Below are positions 31,212 through 38,600 of a stretch of DNA of 40,148 bases, piece by piece. Numbering within the stretch: the stretch's first letter is position 1; every line of letters begins with the position of its first letter. The stretch is from RGIG1995 sp045652425 (GTDB lineage Bacteria > Bacillota > Clostridia > Oscillospirales > CAG-272), in assembly GCA_045652425.1 (NCBI GenBank), contig JAZRUG010000005.1, forward strand, positions 1 to 40,148. The letters are read 5' to 3'. A model generated the notes under the pieces. It was not told the origin of the DNA, made no database searches, and worked only from the letters and a program-made list of their open reading frames with translations. Made by a program: the position numbers and the translations under genes.

Positions 31212-33041
31212 ATGAAAAAGAAATTCAGATTAGTTTTAGCAATGACATTGGCAGCGCTTATGATGACAAGTCTGTTTGCCTGCGGTAACGCAAAGAATAA
31301 CGAAAACGGAGATGACAACGTGAAAGAAACCGAAAATCAAGCAGCCGAAGAACCGAAGGTTTGTCTAGAAACGTTGACGCTTGATGATGCAAGATATTCT
31401 ATCGGCGAATTCAAGAAGGACGTATATGAATATACAGTAGGACTTCCTGACGGCAGACCTGCAGTTCCGCGCGTACAGGCAACAGCGAAAGACGGTGTTG
31501 AAGTTAAGATAAGCCAAGCGGCAATTCCCGATAATAAGACTGAAGGAACAGCTACTGTTACTGCAACCGACGCTGAAGGTAACAAGGCTACATATACAAT
31601 TACTTTTAAGCGTGATATTTCAAACGGCTTTGTTTTGCAGTATGACGACAGATATGTATTTAACCCCGGTTATCACAACGACACGGGCGATGCTTACGTA
31701 TTTGAATCAAGCGATCCCGATATAATATCCGTTGACGAAAACGGTGTAATGCACGCAAAGAAAGTAGCTGACAAGGAAGTTACGCTTATCGCTAAGCAGG
31801 GTGCGATTGAAAAAGCGACGTTTATAGTTGACCGCGTAGAAAAGGCTCATATAAACTTGTTTTTGATAACAGGTCAATCTAACGGACAGGGATGTTATGA
31901 CTCGTCAAATTACGGCAAGGACGTTGAACACCTCGTTGCGTTTGAAGACCAGTTAGCTGCAGTTGAAAAGATAGGCGGAGAGGGCAGAGTATACAGTTTT
32001 GACGTATATCCCCGTTCGCAGAATAAAGAAGTATATGCTCAAAAGGGCAAGATATACGATATGGAGCTTTACGCAAAGCAAGGGCATCAGGCATCTTTGG
32101 GTAAGACGTTCTATGATTTGTCGGGCGAAAAGGTAATATTCTTGCAGTCGGCATATTCTGGCGCACCTATAGAATCTTGGCTTGATCCCAAGAGACATAA
32201 GGAAGAATCCGGTCCGTACGCTTCTCATTATTTCTATACAGACACGCAAAAAGCATATAAAACTCTTACAAAGCTTCTCGACGATAACTTCGAAATAGTA
32301 TGCACAGCAAACTTCTGGTGTCAGGGTGAGACGGCAATGGGCGCGGTATACAGCAAAAAAGACGGAGATTATATCTTCTCGTCAAGCCCCGCATTTAAGA
32401 AGAGCGACCTTATAACCGAGCAAACCTATTATAAATACTTTATGATGATAGACCAAGATATGAGAGAAGACTTTAATCTTGACTACAACGGTATTATGTT
32501 TGTAAGAACGCTTTTGGGTACGGAGAGAACCAAAATAGTCCCCATTATATCGGCTCAGTTTGCGCTTGTAAACAACAATAAGAACATTTTTACGGCATCA
32601 AGAACTTTTATTGAGATAGCAAGACAGTATAATAGTCCCGACAAGACAAGTGAGGGATACGGCTTTATCGGAACCGACAATAACCACTATAATCAGATAG
32701 GCTATAACTATCACGGAAAAGAAGCGGCTACCAATGCATTTAACACCATATTCGGCGTAGCGACAAACGTGAGCGAGGGAATTGAGATTATAGCACAAGA
32801 CGGCGTAAAAAGACTTACTTCGAGTGATTCTGTAACGTTAAATAACGGTGGTACTCTTCGACTCGGCGCACTTTCGTTGCCTCATTACGTTGACGAGAAG
32901 ATAGTGTGGACTTCGGATAAAGCAGAGGTTGCAACCGTTGACGAATACGGCGTAATCAAAGGGGTAGGTGCAGGTACAGCAATTATAACGGCAACAAACG
33001 AAAGCGGAAAAGAACAGAAGGTTTACGTAACAGTAAAATAA
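31212..33041 (+). CDS. Surface lipoprotein with SASA-type acetylesterase and Big2 domains
   Basis: A 609-residue lipoprotein: the signal ends in a lipobox (TSLFACGN, Cys24). A low-complexity acidic linker follows, then a cadherin-like beta-sandwich (LTLDDARYSIGEFKKDVYEY), a Big2-like segment (SSDPDIISVDENGVMHAKK), the catalytic domain, and a C-terminal Big2 domain (SDKAEVATVDEYGVIKGV). The catalytic domain has LFLITGQSNGQG with the nucleophile Ser near 222, WCQGET near 370, and DNNHYNQIGYNYH near 487-500, the block I/III/V pattern of SASA/CE6-type esterases. It probably deacetylates sialic acids or xylan-type glycans at the cell surface. It has its own promoter, a GTAGGAGA ribosome site and a terminator. 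Near the GH3 gene, though transcribed apart. Confidence 0.85.
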   Translation: MKKKFRLVLAMTLAALMMTSLFACGNAKNNENGDDNVKETENQAAEEPKVCLETLTLDDARYSIGEFKKDVYEYTVGLPDGRPAVPRVQATAKDGVEVKISQAAIPDNKTEGTATVTATDAEGNKATYTITFKRDISNGFVLQYDDRYVFNPGYHNDTGDAYVFESSDPDIISVDENGVMHAKKVADKEVTLIAKQGAIEKATFIVDRVEKAHINLFLITGQSNGQGCYDSSNYGKDVEHLVAFEDQLAAVEKIGGEGRVYSFDVYPRSQNKEVYAQKGKIYDMELYAKQGHQASLGKTFYDLSGEKVIFLQSAYSGAPIESWLDPKRHKEESGPYASHYFYTDTQKAYKTLTKLLDDNFEIVCTANFWCQGETAMGAVYSKKDGDYIFSSSPAFKKSDLITEQTYYKYFMMIDQDMREDFNLDYNGIMFVRTLLGTERTKIVPIISAQFALVNNNKNIFTASRTFIEIARQYNSPDKTSEGYGFIGTDNNHYNQIGYNYHGKEAATNAFNTIFGVATNVSEGIEIIAQDGVKRLTSSDSVTLNNGGTLRLGALSLPHYVDEKIVWTSDKAEVATVDEYGVIKGVGAGTAIITATNESGKEQKVYVTVK

Positions 33042-33048
33042 TATTTTG

Positions 33049-33080
33049 AGAGGATATGGATAAAGCCCATATCCTCTTTA
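33049..33080 (+). terminator. Terminator of the acetylesterase gene
   Basis: AGAGGATATGG (33049-33059) with CCATATCCTCT (33067-33077), then TTATTT. Nearly the same stem as 18894-18922. Confidence 0.8.
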
Positions 33081-33099
33081 TTTATGCAAATCTGTTTGT

Positions 33100-33290
33100 T
33101 ATTCGCGGGAGGATAATATCCTCCCCTACGGTGTATTACAATGTATCATATGTAGGGGGGCTATCAGCCTCCCGTTTGTTGTCTTTCTTTCAAAAATGGG
33201 GCGCCGAGGACGTCGGTTCCTACCGGTTTGTGCGTTGTTATTATTGTAGCGTAGGGGCGATTCATGAATCGCCCGTTTTTTTGTGCAGAT
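33100..33290. repeat. Mixed short repeats, including a perfect 20-bp palindrome
   Basis: Contains GGGAGGATAATATCCTCCC (a palindrome near 33108), the GC-rich GGGGCGCCGAGGACGTCGG near 33199 that is related to sequence near 1925-1950, and the perfect palindrome GGGCGATTCATGAATCGCCC at 33255-33274 followed by GTTTTTTTG. A diverged form of the last appears near 24104. No gene is supported in this stretch. Confidence 0.7.
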
Positions 33291-33314
33291 TTGTTTGTAC
33301 AAACAATATTAAGC

Positions 33315-33432
33315 GGTCATTTCGAGTGAAGCGCCCGAAGGAAGCGGAATCGAGAAATCCCGTTATCGTTTTATATAACTTTATGGGATCCTTCGACTAC
33401 GGCGGTTAATACCGCCTTCGCTCAGGATGACC
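33315..33432. repeat. Interspersed repeat, family C (two units)
   Basis: GGTCATTTCGAGTGAAGCG to CCCGTTATC at 33315-33367 and GGGATCCTTCGACTACGGC to CAGGATGACC at 33385-33432. Both match units at 6856-6986 in opposite orientation. Confidence 0.8.
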
Positions 33433-33449
33433 ATATTATATTGCTTGTG

Positions 33450-33625
33450 CAAACCGGAGAGGCAAGTTCTTTGCCAAGCTTTCTGCGAAAGAAAGCGGGC
33501 CTACTTTCTTTCATTAAAAGCCCTCTCCGCCGGCTTCGCTGATAGCTCCCCCAGAGTGGGAGCCTTTGGGTTTGCACAAACCGGTTATTCAAGGTTCTTT
33601 GCCTACTTTCTTTCAAGAAAGTAGG
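33450..33625. repeat. Interspersed repeat, family A
   Basis: Two pieces of the family (GCAAGTTCTTTGCCAAGCTTT near 33462 and GGTTCTTTGCCTACTTTC near 33592) flank a GC-richer insert containing CCCTCTCCGCCGG. It ends with the hairpin CCTACTTTCTTTCAAGAAAGTAGG (33602-33625) and TTTTTG, which may act as a terminator ahead of spoIVA. Confidence 0.8.
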
Positions 33626-33642
33626 TTTTTGTGTGTTTCTTG

Positions 33643-33671
33643 TCATAAAATACCCACACTTCTCATAGAGT
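33643..33671 (+). promoter_or_regulatory. Putative sigma-E type promoter of spoIVA
   Basis: TCATAAA (33643-33649), a 14-nt spacer and CATAGAGT (33664-33671) resemble the SigE consensus (-35 with ATA, -10 CATACAnT). spoIVA is a SigE gene in Bacillus, which supports the reading. No consensus housekeeping promoter is visible here. Confidence 0.45.
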
Positions 33672-33707
33672 TTACCAAAAGAAAAAACTAAAAAAGAGGT
33701 AAATTGT

Positions 33708-35186
33708 ATGACAGATACGAGCATTTACAAGGATATATCTGACAGAACGGGCGGCGATATATACATAGGAGTTGTAGGGCCTGTAAGAACAGGCAAATCG
33801 ACGTTTATAAGAAAATTTATGGAGACGGCAGTATTGCCGAATATAACTGAAGAATACGAAGAAAAGAGGGCGAGAGATGAGATGCCGCAGAGCGCGGCGG
33901 GGAAGACGGTAATGACGACCGAGCCGAAATTTGTTCCCGACGAGGCGGTAAACGTAACGCTTGGCGGCAAATCGACTATGCGAGTAAAGATGGTTGACTG
34001 CGTAGGGTACATAGTTCCCGATGCATTGGGGGCAATTGAAGAGGGAAGTCCAAGAATGGTAAATACCCCGTGGAGCGAACGACCGATGCCATTCGGTGAG
34101 GCGGCGGAACTGGGTACAAGAAAGGTTATAAATGATCATTCGACAATAGGGGTTTTGGTTACGACAGACGGAACGATAGGTGAGATAGGCAGAAATGCAT
34201 ATATAGAGGCAGAGGAAAGGGTTGCAGAAGAATTAACGAAGATAAACAAACCGTTTGTTATAGTGCTTAATTCAGCGACTCCCGATTCAGCCGAAAGCGA
34301 AAGGTTGGCATACGAGCTTGAAGAAAAGTATAACGCCCCCGTAGCTTTGGTGAACTGTCTTGAGCTTGACAGAGCAGATATTGAGAGCATACTTGAAATG
34401 GTATTGTTAGAATTTCCCGTAAGAGAAATATCAGTTAAACTTCCCGGTTGGGTATATGCATTAGACAGCGAACACAAGATAAGAAGAAGCTTAACTGACA
34501 GCATACTTGAAAGTGCTGAAAGTATAAGAAAGATAGGCGATATAAAAAGCGGTTTTGAACCCCTGGGCGAAAACGAGTACGTAACGAGTGTAAATACTTC
34601 AAATATTAATTTGGGTAACGGAAATGCCGAGGTATTGGCAGAACTTGCAGAAGGGTTATTTTATAAGACGGTAGGTGAGATGACCGAGCTTGAGATTGAG
34701 AATGAAGAACAGCTTATTTCGCAGATGATAGAAATGTCGAAGATAAAGAGGGAATATGAAAAGGTTGAACAGGCGTTGCGTGACGTGGAGGAAAGAGGTT
34801 ACGGAATAGTAACGCCACGTCTTGAGGATTTAAAACTCGAGGAACCGGAGATAACGAAACAGCAAGGTTCGTACGGTGTAAAATTAAAGGCATCTGCGCC
34901 TTCTGTACATATGATAAAGGCGACAATACAGACAGAACTAAACCCAATTGTAGGAACTGAACAGCAGTCGGAAGAATTGATAAAGTTTATGCTTCGCGAA
35001 TTTGAAGAGGATCCCAAGAAGATATGGGAGTCAAATATGTTCGGAACTTCACTGTATGAGCTGATAAACGAGGGATTAAACAGTAAGTTGGCCCAGATTC
35101 CCCATGAAGCAAGATTAAAGTTCGGAGATACTTTACAGAGATTGATAAACGAAGGCTCCGGTGGACTGATTTGTATAATTTTGTGA
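33708..35186 (+). CDS. spoIVA: Stage IV sporulation protein A (coat basement ATPase)
   Basis: A 492-residue SpoIVA. The N-terminal TRAFAC-like P loop is GVVGPVRTGKSTFIRKFME (Walker A GPVRTGKS), then KMVDCVGYIVPDALGAIE in the Walker B region and an NDHSTIGVLVTTDGTIGE segment, followed by LNSATP. The middle and C-terminal domains are typical, ending in GGLICIIL. SpoIVA binds ATP, polymerises on the forespore outer membrane and forms the base of the spore coat. Length matches Bacillus SpoIVA. The ribosome site is AGAGGT; a SigE-like promoter lies 37 nt upstream. Together with sigG it shows that the organism belongs to a spore-forming lineage. Confidence 0.96.
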   Translation: MTDTSIYKDISDRTGGDIYIGVVGPVRTGKSTFIRKFMETAVLPNITEEYEEKRARDEMPQSAAGKTVMTTEPKFVPDEAVNVTLGGKSTMRVKMVDCVGYIVPDALGAIEEGSPRMVNTPWSERPMPFGEAAELGTRKVINDHSTIGVLVTTDGTIGEIGRNAYIEAEERVAEELTKINKPFVIVLNSATPDSAESERLAYELEEKYNAPVALVNCLELDRADIESILEMVLLEFPVREISVKLPGWVYALDSEHKIRRSLTDSILESAESIRKIGDIKSGFEPLGENEYVTSVNTSNINLGNGNAEVLAELAEGLFYKTVGEMTELEIENEEQLISQMIEMSKIKREYEKVEQALRDVEERGYGIVTPRLEDLKLEEPEITKQQGSYGVKLKASAPSVHMIKATIQTELNPIVGTEQQSEELIKFMLREFEEDPKKIWESNMFGTSLYELINEGLNSKLAQIPHEARLKFGDTLQRLINEGSGGLICIIL

Positions 35187-35203
35187 TAAATATAAATTGA
35201 CCG

Positions 35204-35311
35204 GATGGTGCAGGAGTATTGTTTACCAATGCAACAGACGAAAAGATAGAATTTAACAACGGTGATGTATTTACAGAAGTAATTGCAGATGCAAAAGCGG
35301 CTATTGTTTGA
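35204..35311 (+). pseudogene. Short coding remnant, possibly of a cohesin-like surface protein
   Basis: A 35-codon frame without a start codon or ribosome site, beginning after an in-frame TGA, reads DGAGVLFTNATDEKIEFNNG and ends TEVIADAKAAIV. Its composition (T/N/D-rich, strand-forming) resembles extracellular beta-sandwich modules such as the cohesin-like domain of the next gene. It is most simply a decayed 3' piece of a similar gene. Weak evidence; chance coding is possible. Confidence 0.35.
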
Positions 35312-35356
35312 AGCGATTGCAGTTATGCAGATTTAACGAGTATTTACTGAATTCCC

Positions 35357-35393
35357 CTCCCGAAGAGAAAAAATCCTTTTCGGGAGTTTTTTT
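35357..35393 (+). terminator. Terminator downstream of spoIVA and the remnant
   Basis: CTCCCGAA (35357-35364) with TTCGGGAG (35379-35386), followed by seven T residues. Confidence 0.88.
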
Positions 35394-35467
35394 GTTTAAT
35401 ATTAATATATATTGGTGTAATCGTTAATGAAATGTGTACAAAAAGCAGATGATAGGCCCATTTTATA

Positions 35468-35496
35468 TTGACACTTTAGTGGAAATGTGATAGAAT
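35468..35496 (+). promoter_or_regulatory. Promoter of the giant secreted protein gene
   Basis: TTGACA (35468-35473), 17-nt spacer, TAGAAT (35491-35496). It implies an untranslated leader of about 145 nt. Confidence 0.8.
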
Positions 35497-35502
35497 ATAA
35501 TA

Positions 35503-35649
35503 TCAAAATATGCGTATTAAGGTGTGGAATATAATAATATTACACCAACCACTCGGAAACCGTATTTTTCGCTTGAATTTAACAGTGAAAGCGGAAGGTT
35601 TAAAATATAGATACGGCCAATAAAAATTTATTATATGGAGGGTATTTTT
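35503..35649 (+). other. Long, possibly structured 5' leader
   Basis: The leader contains GGTGT...ACACC (around 35521-35546) and CCGTAT...ATACGG (about 35559-35613) enclosing TTCGCTT/AAGCGGAA. It ends with a strong TGGAGGG ribosome site. I do not recognise a known riboswitch; the fold could stabilise the message. Confidence 0.4.
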
Positions 35650-38600
35650 ATGAAAAAGTTTTCCAAACTTTTTTGGGTTGCTTTAGTCGTAGTTGCAGTA
35701 CTTGTATGTACAGCTATCGGCGTATTCGCAGCAGAGACGGTGTCTACAGCTGTTGTGTACGGCGAAGCGGTTGAAGCGGCTGACAACTTCAGTGTTGGCT
35801 TTAAGTTTAAAGACAATAACACTGATGTTGAATGTGGTAAGATCACATTGACATGGGATTCGAACAAGATGACTGCTACATCTGTTGTTGCGGCAGACGC
35901 ATTGAACGGCGCGCAGTTCGGTTCGAAGATCGAAGACGGTAAAGCTGTTATAGCTTGGGCTGGTTCTGCAATTGATGCTGAAACAGCTGAAGGCACACTC
36001 TTTACTGTAAACTTTGCAAACGCAGGTATAGCTGCTGACAGCTATGCATCTGTTGAAATTGCAGTTGATAACTTCGGTTACACCGAAGGATTTGTAGCAA
36101 AGGATTTGAAAGATTCCGTAAAGGCAAACAAGGCTTATGCTACAGGCGAAGAGTTTGGCGGAAATATGGAATACACTTCTGAAACAGAAGCAACTCCCGC
36201 TGAATTTTTTGAAGAAGCTCTTTTGGCAGCAGCTACTACAAAACAGGATGTAAACGTTACTATATCTTCAAAAATGGTATTTACCGAAGACGTTAGTATC
36301 GGTGCAGAAACATTTGTAGAAGATGCAGGTACTGTTTACGTTTCTTCGGCTCTTGGCGAAGATGGTAAGCCTACTACAGGTATTATCGTATATGCAGATG
36401 CTGTTGTTAATATTTATGGTAATATGAACTTCAACAACATTCTTTACGGAACAACACAGTATCAATATAGTGCAACACCTCCTACTACTGTTGCAGAGTT
36501 CAAAGAGGGTAAAGGAAAGAATTCATATTCATCCGGTGGATGTATTGAATTTGCAGCAGGTTTAGGTACGTTCGGTTTGGCTGAAAACCAGGCTGCTGAA
36601 GGTGAAGCTCCTGATTTCGGATACATTGGTGTATGTCCCGATGAAACTGCTTTCGCAGTAGAAAAGGTTACCGAAGGTGAAGGCGAAAATGCAACAACTA
36701 CTGAAGTTCTTGTTACAAAAACAGCTGGTTTTAAGCCTCACGTAGCAGGTTATGTAAAGGTTTACGCAGGCGAATACAACACGATTAGTGGTAACTACTA
36801 CAAATCAGGTGTTACTATTGATAATCCTAACGTTTATGTTGGCGGTACAACTAACGCACTTTATGTATTCGGTGGTGCTCACAATGGAAGCAATAACCCC
36901 ATAACAGGTACAATTACACTTACAATTGAAGGTTATGCAGACATTGTAGATGCTTCCGTAGGTTCTTGGTATTCTTCTAATAACCAGATCGGCGGTACAG
37001 GTACAGTTGGTGGTAATGCTCAGATTGATGTAATGACAGCCGGTTTCGCAGGAAGCGGTACTATTGCTAAAGATAAGCAGTATACGTTTAACGTTACGTC
37101 TGATGATGTTGTAATCGGCGTACTTGCCGGACACAGATTTAACGGCGAGGGTCAGGCTGATACCAACGTAAAAATGATACTTTCAAAAGGTAAGTATAAA
37201 GAAATTTATGGCGGTTTTATTGCTGAATGGAATTATGATTCCAAAAAGCCTACTGCTCACAACGAACTTTACGGTTTTTCGGAACTTGAAATTACAACGT
37301 TGCTCTATAATCCCAGTAACACTGAAACCACGTTTAATACAGTAGATGTTTACGGTGGTTCGTTGATGCGTCACCAGGGTGATATACACGCAGTAGAAAC
37401 TACACTTACTGTTAGTGACGTAATCGGAACAGCAGCGAGAAATTCTATGAACTTCTATTTGGGTTCAAGAATGAATATGTCTGATAATCGTAATGCGAAC
37501 TCCACAGGTTCAGACCATTCCGGTAAAACAGTTGCAAAATTTACAAACGTAAAATTGACAACAGCAGGTTCATCATGGGCAGTGCTTAGCGGTGGTTCTT
37601 CCATGAACTCTGTAAGTAAGCACAGTGGTGCTGTTGAAATGACACTTACAAACGTAAGTGCTGAAAAGAGAATTATAGGCGGTTCGTATCTTAACAGGGC
37701 AGGCGCAGAACATTCCGGTGATACACTTGTTTACTTTGACGGTGTTTCTAATGGTACAAATAACGGAAACGTATTAGGCGGTTCTGTTTGTTACGCAGCC
37801 AACACTATTCACTCCGGTAATTCAAAGGTTGTATACAAAGGCGTTGATGCAACCCAAGCTAATGCATTTAGTTTCTTGACATACGGTGGTTCTGCTCTTA
37901 ACAGCGCAGGCACCAAGCACACAGGTACTTCTGAAATAGAGGTATTGGCAGGACAGATCAGAGCTACAATGTACGGTGGTTCAGTGCTTATTAATCCTCG
38001 TACTGCTCAGACCGGCGATTCAAAAATCAAGTTGAATGGCGAACTCTTCTCAGGTGTTTCTCATATTTACGCAGGTTCAAACGCTAAAGCATTTACTGAT
38101 ACTATTGCTGAAACAGACGTGAAGGGTTCATACGGACACCTTGCAAGTTCTAAAGTAGAGTTTGTTAAGGGTTACACAGACAACGTTGTTATTGCAGGTG
38201 GTTCGAACTTTGACTATACTTCCGATTGGATTAAAGAAGGATACGTAGTTCAGGGTGTTAAGGACGGAGATACTACAACATCTGTTGTTATCACTGCTAC
38301 CAATAGTACTCGTGATAACGTAACTTACAGATCACAGATATTTGGTTCTGCAAGACTTACAAAAGGCGGTTACCAATACGGTGACGCAAGTGTTGACATC
38401 AACGTAGGTAATGAAGTTAAAGCCGGACAGTTCCTCTGTGTTCAGAGAATAGCTGGCGCATACCTTGACGGTGGTGCTGAACTTATTGGTAACACTTCTG
38501 TAAATATCGACAATGATAATACATATATTAGATTTAACAGCGGTTCAGCTAATACTATTTATGGAATCATAGGCGGTGCTTATGGTGGTGTTGGTAAGCT

